DNA of 64,000 nt from Sorex araneus (taxonomy: Eukaryota > Chordata > Mammalia > Eulipotyphla > Soricidae). How positions within the stretch are numbered: position 1 is the stretch's first letter; every line of letters begins with the position of its first letter. Under the pieces are notes generated by a model. It was given only the letters and a program-made list of their open reading frames with translations. It was not told where the DNA came from and did no database searches. Location of the stretch: NCBI RefSeq assembly GCF_027595985.1, contig NC_073303.1, positions 98,689,999 to 98,753,998 on the forward strand. The letters run 5' to 3'. Of this stretch, positions 20,591 through 31,170 are shown one piece after another. A program made the position numbers and the translations under genes.

Positions 20591-21225
20591 AGATTCACTA
20601 AGTTTAAGATGGAGATGCTCCCAAATTAATAAATAACTATGATGTGATTACTATGAGAATCCAAGTAGGTTCTTTGTGGAATTTATATAGAATTTCAAGG
20701 GTTCTTAACTGCAAAATCAATCTTGAAAACAAGAGTAAGGTTAGAGGATTCTGCTTTTTCATTCCTTACTACAAAGCACACAGCAATCAAGATCATGTGG
20801 CAATAGAGTAAACAGTGTCATATAGATGAATGGAATAGAGTTGAGAGCGCAGAAATAAACCCATATGTCTATGATTGATTGATTTTCATTAAGTGTGTCT
20901 AAATAGTTCAGTGGGGTAAAGAATAGTCTGTTATAGGAAAACTGAATAGTCATATGAAAGAGTATGAAATTGGACTCATACCACATTATCTATAAAATCA
21001 ATTTAAAGTGTACCAAATATATAAAATGTAAGAGCTAGAACCACAAAACTCAGAAGAAAATGTAGGTAGTTGTAAATCTGAATGACTTCTGATTTGACAA
21101 CGGATTTTTAGACATGCTACTAAAATCACTAGCAAGAACACAAATTATTCAATAAACATTTTAAAGGATGTTCAAATATAAGAACATATTTTTTTATAAG
21201 AAGCTATGTATAATAAGATAGTTCA

Positions 21226-21396
21226 GGGGCTGGAGCGATAGCACAGCGGGTAGGGCGTTTGCCTTGCACGCGGCCGACCCGGGTTCGAATCCCAGCATCC
21301 CATATGGTCCCCTGAGCAGCGCCAGGAGTAATTCCTGAGTGTAGAACCAGGAGCAACCCCTGTGCATCGCCATCGCCGGGTGTGACGCAAAAAAAA
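21226..21396 (+). mobile_element. SOR SINE, young copy with TSD
   Basis: Flanked by AATAAGATAGTTCA (21212-21225, 21397-21410). Intact A box (TAGCACAGCGGG) and B box (GGTTCGAATCC), body with CATCCCATATGGTCCCCTGA, and A tail. Fewest apparent changes of all copies here. The head resembles tRNA-Ala, with TTGCAC in the anticodon-loop position. Confidence 0.96.
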
Positions 21397-21655
21397 AATA
21401 AGATAGTTCAAAGATAAGACATGGAATGGAACAAAATATTTTCAAATTATTTTGATAAGGAAAATATACAAACTATATAAAAGTTTTTAACTTGATAATA
21501 AAAAGGCAAACCAATTAATAATGAGCAAAGGATGTGAACAGAGATATATAAGTAACACCAATTAGCACATGCATATATGGTCAACATCATAGAAGTGAAA
21601 ATTAGAATACAATGGAATATCACTCACACATATAATGATGATTTATCTCAAACAA

Positions 21656-21805
21656 CACCTTGTACAAACTGTTTGAGGCTCTTAGTGTTCCTGGAGTGAG
21701 CAGAAGCCAGTGGGCTACATTAGTGAGTGACAGGGACGAATGGAGATGTTACTGGCGCCTGCTCGAGCAAATTGATGAGCAACGAGATGACAAGTGATAC
21801 AAGTG
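21656..21805 (+). pseudogene. RTE-clade LINE 3' end with TSD
   Basis: Exact 11-bp duplications ATCTCAAACAA (21645-21655, 21806-21816) enclose 150 bp. In one open frame (21657-21794) it reads LFEALSVPGVSRSQWATL, VSDRDEWRCYWRLL, EQIDEQRDDK, stop at 21795-21797, and then the AAGTGATAC tail. This matches 1042-1167 over its whole length. It is a severely 5'-truncated but true insertion of the RTE element into the ancient L1M. Confidence 0.9.
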
Positions 21806-22024
21806 ATCTCAAACAAGTCAGATGCTAAGTATTTGCAAAGATGTTGAGCTGGAAACCTCACCTACAATTGGTTAGAATGTAATATGGTGCAGTCACTTTT
21901 GGAAACTCCCAGGCCTATTTCTATTGATTAAACATAGAGTTAACAATTGACTCCACAATTCCAGTACTAACTGTACATTTAAAAGAAATGAAAACATATG
22001 CCTACAAAAGCCAAGAGGGCTATG

Positions 22025-22201
22025 GGGGCTGGAGCAATAGCACAGTGGATAGGACGTTTGCCTTGCAAATTCGACTGACCTGGGTTCGATTCCCAGCATC
22101 TCATATGGTCCCCTGAGCACTGCCAGGAGTAATTCCTGAGTGCATGAGCCAAGAGTAACCCCTATGCATTGCCGGATGTGACCCAAAAAGAAAAAAAAAA
22201 A
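22025..22201 (+). mobile_element. SOR SINE with TSD
   Basis: Flanked by CAAGAGGGCTATG (22012-22024, 22202-22214). Full length, with B box GGTTCGATTCC and an A tail. The anticodon region carries AAATTCGACTG in place of the usual ACGCGGCCG. Confidence 0.95.
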
Positions 22202-22328
22202 CAAGAGGGCTATGTATATAAAAATAGTTCATACCTGCATTATTTAAAATAATCAGAGGGAAGAAGTAACCAAAATATTTTCAATTGAAGAATGCATAAA
22301 AAATAGTATAATCATAAAATAAAATGTT

Positions 22329-22486
22329 AGGGGCCACAGAGAGAATTATGCTTATCTTCCATGTGGCTATCTGGGTTTGATATCTGACACCCGTTATGGT
22401 CCCCCGAGTTCACTAGGTGTGATTCCTAAGTGCAGGGCCAGAAGCAACCTATGAACACCGCAGGGTGTGACCCTCCTCCTAAATAG
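22329..22486 (+). mobile_element. Old SOR SINE
   Basis: Diverged head, GGTTTGATATCTGACACCCG in place of the B box region, GGTCCCCCGAGTTCACTAGG, and a T-containing tail. Confidence 0.8.
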
Positions 22487-22889
22487 AATATCGCCATAAA
22501 AAGGAATGCAGTAATAACATGTGTCCTGCCATGGATAAGCTATAAAAACAAGTTAACCGAAAGAAGCCAACCACAAAAAACTGATATCAAATGATTTCTC
22601 TTACAAAATATTCAGAATTGGTGTATAAAGAGGCATAAATTTGATGAGTGGTTTCTTAGGGATTGGGAGAAAGAAGAGGTAAAGCTATACTGACTAAAGG
22701 AAATGGGTTTCCTTTTGAACTGATGCAAATGAAAATCAATTCTGATTGTTGCACATACTTGAGTATACTAAAAACTTAAGTGGCCAAATTGCATGGTATG
22801 TAAATTATATCTTAATAAACTAACATAAAAAATAAAGTTTGCAGTGATGAGGAAGATCTAGCAAAGGGACTGAATAGAAATTCCCTTTA

Positions 22890-23071
22890 GGTGGCTGGAG
22901 TGATAGTACAGTGGGTAGGTAGTACATTTGCCTTGCACGCAGCCAACCCAGGTTCGATTCCCAGCATCCCATATGGTCCCCTGAGCACTGACAGGACTAA
23001 TTCCTAAGTGCAGAGCTAGGAGTAACCCCTGTGCATCGCTGGGTGTGACCCAAAAAGCAAAAAAAAAAAAT
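22890..23071 (+). mobile_element. SOR SINE
   Basis: Full length with a 4-bp duplication (GTAGGTAGTA) after the A box, B box GGTTCGATTCC and A tail. Near-duplications ATTCCCTTTA and ATCCCCTTTA flank it. Confidence 0.92.
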
Positions 23072-23665
23072 CCCCTTTAAAGTTATAGAAAATGCAGAAT
23101 ATTGACTTTTTTGTGGGGGTAGAATGCTTCCAAGAAGTGCTTACGAGACTGAGTAGACTCTCTCTGCAGTTCTCAGTGAACCGGGCTGAGAAAGTGGTGT
23201 TGCTCAGCTCTGCGGGTCCTGAGGGTTACCTGGCGACTCCAGTGATTAGGAGCCTCTAGGACTGAGGTCATGTGGTATTGGGCTCACAGTACCAAAGGCT
23301 GACAGCATGCGAGACATATATTTTACATATTTTTGGCCCTGTACTGTCTGGTCCTAGGGATACTGATTTGATCTGGGAGTCAGGTGTAAATGGTATTTTA
23401 TTGTCTATTTTAAAAGTAATGAAGGGTTCTAGAAACATTTTGACCAGTGGGTTCTGAATGTTACTATAAATGAATGAAGAAAGGAACAGAAAGCAGTGGG
23501 AAAAGACAATATGTGCTGAATTTCGGATAACTACCTCTATTTTTTTTTTCAGTTTAATAGAGCAAGGTATAGAGTACTATAAGAATTCTGAGAAAAGCCT
23601 GGATATTTCCAAAAAGTTTCCCCAAAAATATGATATCTGAACCAAAGCTTATTATTATTGTTGTT
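23072..23665. other. Unique sequence
   Basis: The open frame at 23272-23457 has no recognised domain. Confidence 0.4.
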
Positions 23666-23667
23666 GC

Positions 23668-23854
23668 TATTATTATTTTGTGGGGGACAGAGATGGCTAT
23701 ACTCTGATCTGCACTCAGAAATTATTCCTGGATCTGCACTCAGAAATTACTCCTGGCGATGCTTGGGGACCCAAATGGGGTATCAGGAATTGAACCCAGG
23801 CTGGCCACAAGCAAATTTAGTGTCCTACACACTATACTATATCCCCAGACCCTG
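23668..23854 (-). mobile_element. SOR SINE with internal tandem duplication
   Basis: T-rich start, then GATCTGCACTCAGAAATTA occurs twice in tandem (about 23708 and 23732), followed by CTCCTGGCGATGCTTGGGG and the complement of the B box (GGAATTGAACCCAGG). Confidence 0.85.
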
Positions 23855-23859
23855 AATCT

Positions 23860-24670
23860 AATCTTAAAAGGTGGGTGAGTTTGCTATAAAATAGGGGAGC
23901 AAACAGTTTAGGCTTCGTCGTGGAAGGTATAAAAACATCATAGGATCTCTGGGAATTGAGAAACAGGTTCACAAACTGCAACGAGCAAGCAGTGAAAGTA
24001 GGGGAGGAAATGGGAGAGAAAGAAATAAGAATAAAGGTGAAGGGGGCTCAGAAGCGACATGAAACAGTGTTTTAAGTAGAAAGGTCAGATAAACAGAAGC
24101 ACTTGAGGGTTGTGAGAAAAGTGGACCCACAGTAGATAAGGGGGGAGCAAGGCTGGTATAAGATCAGCTTCGGGGCTTTTGTAGGATGCTTTAAACTAGG
24201 TCAGTAGGTCAGCAGATAGAGAAAAACAGAGAGGTGAAGTCATTAGTATTTAGTGACAATGAAAGTAGGTGATGATGATGACTTTGTTTGAGACATGCAT
24301 GGCCTGTGACCTATCAAGTCGGAGGTATCACATGGATAAGTGAATATAGACCATAGGTGAGATATCGGTTTGAAAGCACTGAGCAGCCCTCTGTGGATGG
24401 GAGTACACTAAAAGAAGGACTGAGGACGGTCTTGTGACGTTCTGGTCACTGGAGAGGACCAAATGTGTAGGGACCTTTGGAGAAGCAGTTCCAGCAGACT
24501 GATTGGGAGGAAAGAAAGGGGCTTTGTAGCAGCTTGGATTCTAAATGGGAGATCCTTATTAGAGACAGTAAGTGAAGAACATTCTAGAGCTTTCTAGAAG
24601 AAATGTGCAATAGAAACAGTATCAGCTGGATGGAAATGAGATTCAGAACGTTGATATATTTGAAAAATTT
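23860..24670. other. Unique, purine-rich sequence
   Basis: No gene, RNA or repeat recognised. Confidence 0.4.
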
Positions 24671-24671
24671 G

Positions 24672-24828
24672 AGGAGGGCATATCCAGCAGTGCTAAGGTA
24701 TGACTTAAAAATTTGTGTTCGGAAATCACTCCTGGAGATGTTCAGGGGTCGGTGCTGAGGATCACATCTACGTCTGCTACCTACTACATAAGCACCTTGT
24801 CCCCTATACTACCTCTGTGGTCCAGTTG
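24672..24828 (-). mobile_element. Old SOR SINE
   Basis: AAATCACTCCTGGAGATGTTCAGGGG, GGATCACATCTACG and CTATACTACCTCTGTGGTCC match the complement of body and head. Confidence 0.65.
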
Positions 24829-25309
24829 ATATTTTATGCTATCTGGTCCTGATTAAGTTAGTTTTTAAAACCAAGCTCAGCCCCTGTCTCTTCTGGGAAG
24901 TGCTGCCTGATTTTTCCCCAGACTTCCTACTCCTCCGGAAGGGTCCTCCCTCTCTTCTCTGACAAGCTGTGCCTGACAATGTTCATCTCATTGCATGGGG
25001 ATGCAAGGTCTTCTCTGTCTGCTTTCCCTGGCCTCTCACTGAACTTAAGTTTACTATGCCTTGGTCTCTTCTTAGGAAAGAAGTCTCAAAGCCAAACTGA
25101 GATAAACATTAAGGGGTTCTCAGAGGATCCTTCAGTTATAGGGTAGTATATGCTTCAAGCCTGCTTTAGTCTTTCTTGGTAGAGTTACCTCCTTTCCCAG
25201 AATCATTTGCTTAAAACTCATTGTCAAAATTACCAAAAAAATGGTACAGAGGTGTACTATGGAAGGCTCAGGCTCAGTTTGTCTTACCAAAGTCCTTGCT
25301 TTTAGAAAC
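24829..25309. other. Unique sequence
   Basis: A pyrimidine-rich stretch at 24885-25000 but no splice or coding pattern strong enough to call. Confidence 0.35.
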
Positions 25310-25320
25310 TTTAAGTCTTT

Positions 25321-25503
25321 TGGGGCTGGAGTGATAGCACAGCGAATAGAGCATTTGCCTTGCACCCCGGCCGACCTGGGTTTGATTCCCAGCATCCCAT
25401 GTGGTCCCTCGAGCACTGCCAGGAGTAATTCCTGAGTCCGTGAACCAGAAAAATAACCCCTAAGTATCGCCGGGAGTGACCCAAAAAGAAAAAAAAAAGA
25501 AAA
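25321..25503 (+). mobile_element. SOR SINE with TSD
   Basis: Flanked by TTTAAGTCTTT (25310-25320, 25504-25514). Full length; B box GGTTTGATTCC has one CpG loss. Confidence 0.93.
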
Positions 25504-25514
25504 TTTAAGTCTTT

Positions 25515-27164
25515 GCTGGCCCTGCCTCTACATTCTCAATCTCTAGCACTGCCGAGTCCAATTATATATTTATCTACTGTTGGTACCTCTCATAAGGTAT
25601 GGAAGAATGACTGTCTTCACATTTCTTTACCCTCCTGCTTCCTGCCACCCATTTCTCCCTTCACATGAAAGAACTGAACTCAGGAGAATGACCTAAACTC
25701 TTCAGGAACCACATGTCAGATCCACAAAATTTCAGAAAACCCAGATGCAGTTTGAAATTACAGTTAAGAGCCCATGGAAAATAAGTAACATGAACAGCTG
25801 AACCTACCCCCCCTGCCCCTGTCCCCCAACCATCTTCAACTCCCCTCCCCCCTGGTTATGTCCCCTGCCCCTTCAGGTCTTTGGAACAAAATTTGTTCAC
25901 TGGGAAAATGAAACCTGAGCCTTGCACAAGAACATACACCGCAGAGCAGAGTGTTGATTTGGTCCATTCAGGCCCAGCAGCTGCCGGGAGTCGGGCGGGG
26001 GTGGAGCCGTGAGGCACATCATGAAGAACTGTCTGGAAGTCCTCAGGAGAGCTGCTGTTGGAGGGTCCTTGGGGGCTGCCCCTCCTGTTTTGCGCAATCT
26101 ATCTTTAGAGAACTGCAAGTTCATTTCTCAGAAGGGCCTCAGAACTGAGAAGACTTCTAAACGGACAAACCACTTCCTGCAATCTTTAACTGAATTGGGG
26201 CTGGGGGGGGCGTGTAACCATTGAAGTGGGGGCTCCATTTAGACTTGTCCACCCTCATGCCTTTCCATTGTGCGTACCTATCTCTGGGTCAAGAGAGGTG
26301 GAGCAGAATATGGGCCTGTTGAGTATGCCTTGGATATCGCAAGAGAGGAGCTGGAGAGTAGGAGGATTCTAGAAAGACAAGATTTCCATGTTCAGCTGGG
26401 ACTCTCCCACACTTAATCTCTGAGTGACAAAGTGGTATCATTCTTTCTGCTTCTTAGGTACCCAGTGTCAGTCAAGGGACAAAAAAGGTGGCTGTTTTTG
26501 TCTCCAAATTCCTTTTAAGTCTTCCTGGGGTGTCAACACTGGAGTAGCAAAGGACAAAGGTCCCCAAAGAATGCTTCCACTTTGGAAGTGGTGCCTTGGA
26601 CAAGAAGAAACTGATATCAATTGATGTGGGCTCAAAACTTTGTCTCTGCTGCGATGGGGCAGTATTGGACAAGCATCCACCTCCCTGCAGTCTAGTAAAT
26701 TGTAATTACTAGCTAACTGGGTTTGACAATATTTAGGAGGTTTGCCTGCCATGGTATAGATAAAATTCTCACTTTGGTGTCAGGAATGCAACAAAATCAA
26801 TAAATGCGAATAATGACAATAGCTTTTCGAGAATAAGGACTACAGGTACTACACACCGGGCTCTAGCATAAAACATACATGATCTTAATTGATCATTGCA
26901 ATGACCCGATGAGGTGATGACATTAGTTCTGCAGCATAACAAAATCTCCAGATGGGGAATGCCCAGGTTATTCTGGTGCTCACTGACAGTCCCTGTGCTG
27001 TCCCTTTCAGGCTGCCTCCTCCTGTTTTTGTACAAAGTGCTACCTGGTCCACATCATCTAGGTGACTCAATGTGTGTGCTAAGTCTGTGTCTGTGCCTAA
27101 AAGTATGGTTGCCAGATTCTCAAAGAAAGAAAAGCATAGAGGATGCTTTGAATTTCAGAAAAAC
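25515..27164. other. Unique, relatively GC-rich sequence
   Basis: Overlapping short frames at 25897-26224 and 26424-27070 resemble no family known to me. GGGGCTGGGGGGGGCG at 26199 is a G-rich run. No convincing exon. Confidence 0.4.
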
Positions 27165-27174
27165 AAGAGGTCTT

Positions 27175-27350
27175 TTAAAAAATTTTAATGAATCATTGTG
27201 AGATACATTTACAGACTTACAGATTTTGGTGATTGCATTTCAGTCAAACAATGTTCAAGTACCCATCACTCTACCAGTGCCCATTCCCCACCCCAATATT
27301 CCCAGTATCCCTCCCCCCTCACCCTTACCCCTTCCCACCTCCTGCCTCTG
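27175..27350 (-). mobile_element. Truncated L1 3' end with TSD
   Basis: Exact 10-bp duplications AAGAGGTCTT (27165-27174, 27351-27360) flank 176 bp of L1 3' UTR (ATGAATCATTGTGAGATACA, CCAGTGCCCATTCCCCACC). The junction TCTT/ATTT fits L1 endonuclease use. Confidence 0.92.
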
Positions 27351-27360
27351 AAGAGGTCTT

Positions 27361-27865
27361 ATTTTCATACTATGCCCTAAATAGCACATGGGACTCATAT
27401 TAAAACTTACAAGTTACTTAGTTGTCTTTTAAATTTTACTGAACAATCTTGAAAGAAAGTCATTGGTGATAGGAGAGAGGAGGACATTGTGACTGAGAAT
27501 CAGAATCAGCCTAAACGCTTGTCATCAGATATCTGTTTTTAGGAGAAATCCCTATTCTGTCTAAGCCTCTATGATTTGTTTCTAAAAAGGCCTAACGCCT
27601 TCCCTTGCACTCTGATTTCATGCATGCTGGGTGAATAAAAAGTCATCGCATCTAGGTCATTATAATTTTGTCAATATTTTAGTAAGCATGCTCTAAGCAG
27701 TGATCATGCTAAGTGGCAGAGATGGTAGGATTCATGAGACGGGACAGTGGCCTCCGGGGCTAACCGCAATCTGATTGGAGGGTTGTTGACAGGGAAAGAA
27801 AAGTTTGCAAATGGGTGTGCAGAATGGGTGTCCCTTCTATCCAAAATTAAAAGTATGTATCTTTA
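27361..27865. other. Unique sequence
   Basis: Nothing recognised. Confidence 0.4.
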
Positions 27866-27867
27866 TT

Positions 27868-28017
27868 TTGTTTTAGGAACACATTTGGTGGTGCTCAGGA
27901 ACCACTCCTGGCTCTTCTTGCAGTGCCAGGGGAACTATTTGTCATGCTGGGGATTGAACCCTGGTGGGTTACAGGCAAAGCAAGTGCCGTTAACTGCTGT
28001 TCCATCTCTCAGCCCAG
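27868..28017 (-). mobile_element. SOR SINE
   Basis: GGTGGTGCTCAGGAACCACTCCTGG, GATTGAACCCTGGTGGG, ending CATCTCTCAGCCC. Confidence 0.85.
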
Positions 28018-30596
28018 TTGATCCAAAATTAGAATATTCCTATTTAATACTATTTGTAGGTTGTTTCTTGAAGTCTGGGAATGCAAAAAATTTCCCATGT
28101 AAGTTAATGGCAATAAGAAGTCCATTACCATTCCCAGACTCCAAAATAAACTACCAAATAATACAAAATAGAAATGTCCTACTTTTAGATAGTGAGGGGA
28201 TCCTGTCATGGAGCAGTAGTCTCTAAGGAGCTGCTCAATCACAGCTGAAGGAACACCAGGAAACTTCCCACGTAGACTAGGCTTCATCTCAATATTGAAA
28301 GGGGAGAATAACTTCATGGTCACTGGTTGTCCATGACATTTGATCTTTCAAATATTAAAAAGCTACATGTACTTTGGTATAGTTAAGGGTGTCATCTTCA
28401 TGAACCCTTCTAATTTACCATTTTTCCATGCTTCACATATGCTACTCATGGCAGCCTCGTTTATTCCCACTTTACAGATGAGAAAGTTGAGTCTCTGAAG
28501 AGCCAAACCACATGGTTGGTAAATTGTGAAGCAAGAACCAGACCTGTGACTGATAAATGCCTACGTGTTCACTAAAATTTCTAGTATATCTGGAAACTGG
28601 AGCCAAAAGGAAATAGAAGAACCAGGGTTTTGAAAATGGAAGTGGGAAAGGCAGGTGGGTGTGGGTTTGGAGGTCGGAACTTTATTTCTGTGCCGGTCTC
28701 AGACGTTCAGTATTCCACAAACTTCCTTTCTCCAGAATGGAAAGGTGGAGGAAAGTGCGGTGGCCTTTATTGTGTAATGAATGGTTATCTGATCACATGG
28801 GTTATTTGATCACAAAGCTCCCTGATGTTTCATTTTGAGTCAGAAGCTTGGAAATATAGAGAATAGATCCAGTTTCAGATTTGAGCTTCTTTTGAGTTAC
28901 AAATGCAGATAGAGAAAAGGCTGCTCCTCAGAGATAATTGTCTCTTTGCCTTAAAGAGGAAACTGACAGCTCAGGTGTGGAGGGGGTGGCTATCACAGGT
29001 GCTTGCGGGGGCTTCAGAGACAGGTGCCTGACATCCATCATATACTAAGAACAAAATGCCATGACTTTTGTCTTATTCTCATCCTCATGTCATTCCCTCA
29101 TTGAACACATGCATATGTATTACAGATGCAGACACATGCATTGGCATTTGAAATACGTGCATCAAACTGGAAAAACATATTTTTAACTTTGTAAAACACC
29201 AATAACATTCCATATGTTATCCTGCCTCTATTAGGTGGATTTTGCAAAGTAACCAGCAATTTACTCTCATTTATTTCATTTATTCATGTTTGGGTCATTC
29301 AATAATACACATGCAAAATTTACCATGTAAAAGACTTCATGTTGGGTGATGAAGGACAGGGTTAATGATGAGCAGATATAAAATAATTAAACTCTATGCA
29401 GCAGTAGAGGTAGTGTACATGTGTGAGAGAGAAGCTGTGCAGATAAAAACACTGCAGGCAGGCTCTGAAACTCCCTTGTTATGTCCTAAGGATTGCATTT
29501 TTATGCCTTGGGTCTCTAGCACTATCCCTGAAAACTGGTGAGAATACAACTATTTGGTTGATTTTCTCTGACAAATGAGAACTAAACACACTCATGTATA
29601 TCCATCTTACACGTAACGACCAAGACTGAGTGGTCTATAGCTCAAATTCTACTACTGATCTTCATTGTTTGGTAGAAGTATGTTGAACTCTGATATTTGG
29701 TTTCTTGGTATTTTTTTCTATACTTTTCAAGGTGATGGTTTGATTTAATTCATTATTCCCTTTAAATTCTTTAGCAGAAACATTTATTTTTAGGGTCTGG
29801 TACCATTTTCAGGAACTATTATGAACAGAATTTTCTGGAGTCCTCTTTATCGTACTTTCAATTGAATTACTACCATCACATTTAGTTTTGTTTAGGTGAC
29901 CGCAGTCACTGTAGAATGTGGAGTCTATGCAAACCTGCACCGATGACTGATAAGCACAGTCTGGTACCAGGCAGGTTTTGGACGTGAGGGAGGGTCTGTC
30001 AGCGCCCGAGCTGTCGAGTGTCTGTGAAAGCATCCCGGTTTGGTCTTTCAGGTTTCTATCTATTCAGCCTCCATGATGCTTTTATATCTATCCAGAAACA
30101 AGGAAATCAGCTAGCACTGAGAACTGAGACAATTTTCTGTCTTTTCAGTCATAAAAGCCCTTCTCTTTTCTGCCAGCTAAAGTTCCTCTGGGAAGAACCC
30201 CATACTTCTTTATGTCTTTCTTCATTGTATTCTGAATCTTCTCTCTTCCTTTATGCCAGAATCCTTGCCTAGAGCTATGAAATTTTGCTTCAACATGAAC
30301 CAATTCATTCCATGTGTCCAGTTGAGAAGAGGGGGGAGAGTGTGTGTATATTATGGGGTTAATACTACAGTGGCAATGTCAGAATGAAAAGTGTTTTCTC
30401 TCTCACTTTGAGTCAGGTCTTCATGTGAAGATGCAAGTCTTTCCCATGTTGAATCAGGCTTTAACAGTGCAGGATGTTCTAATAATCTTAGAACCAATCT
30501 TTGGATTGTATTAGAAAGTACTTGATTGATTGATTCTTTCTCATCCAACATTCTGGCTCATATTTAAGTCCGTCTTAAATCCCTGTAAAACTGATC
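28018..30596. other. Unique sequence, 2.6 kb
   Basis: The longest repeat-free stretch in this part. Short open frames at 28009-28323, 29809-30033 and 30351-30551 have no recognised domain. No RNA gene seen. Confidence 0.4.
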
Positions 30597-30770
30597 TTTT
30601 TTTTTCCCTTTTTGGGTCACACCTGGCGATACACAGGGATTATTCCTGGATCTACACTCAAGAATTACTCCTGGCAGTGCTCGGAGGACCACTTAGGATG
30701 CTGGGTATCAAACCCTGGTCGGGCAGCGTGCAAGGCAAATGCCCTACCCACTGTGCATCTCTCCAGCTCC
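30597..30770 (-). mobile_element. SOR SINE
   Basis: T tail, CTTTTTGGGTCACACCTGGCG, full body, GGGCAGCGTGCAAGGCAAATG and CTCTCCAGCTCC. A-box region slightly shortened. Confidence 0.92.
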
Positions 30771-31007
30771 TGATTGAGCTTTAAAGGGTAGATTTTTAAC
30801 TCCCTGTGACTGTGGTTAGTCCAAAAGTAACAAAACTTCTGATCTAGTTAACCTATGGAACAGAAGCATTTACAATAGGTACTTAGTCAAAATCAAGATG
30901 ATACGTCTGGGTCTCAGTGTTACTTTAAATCATATGTAAGGGACCGTGATAGCCACTGCTTTGCTCACTCTTGACACCACTGAAGGAATGAAGTAAAATT
31001 ATGATAG

Positions 31008-31170
31008 TAGAATTTTGTTTTGTTTGGGGGCCACACTGTTTCTGCTCAGGGTTTTACTCCTGGATCTGTGCTCAAGAATGAGTTCCGGCAGCACCTGGGA
31101 GATCCTATGCGGTGCCAGGTCAGCTCTTTGCAAGGCAAGCTCCTTTTCTGCTGTATTATCACTCTTGGGC
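31008..31170 (-). mobile_element. Old SOR SINE
   Basis: GGGGGCCACACTGTTTCTGCTCAGG, TACTCCTGGATCTGTGCTCA, then a degraded head with TTGCAAGGCAAGC. Confidence 0.75.

Larger units (their letters stand above)
20740..22840 (+). mobile_element. Ancient L1M-type 3' end (ORF2 C-terminus and 3' UTR)
   Basis: Plus-strand sequence with the order of an old eutherian L1 3' end: ACCACAAAACTCAGAAGAAAATGTAGG (20041-type block at ~21040), ATAATGAGCAAAGGATGTGAACAG (21518), GAATACAATGGAATATCAC, GAAAGAAGCCAACCACAAAAAACTG (22558), GATTGTTGCACATACTTGAGTATAC and a terminal TTATATCTTAATAAA. All reading frames are broken. Four later insertions lie inside it. Confidence 0.85.
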
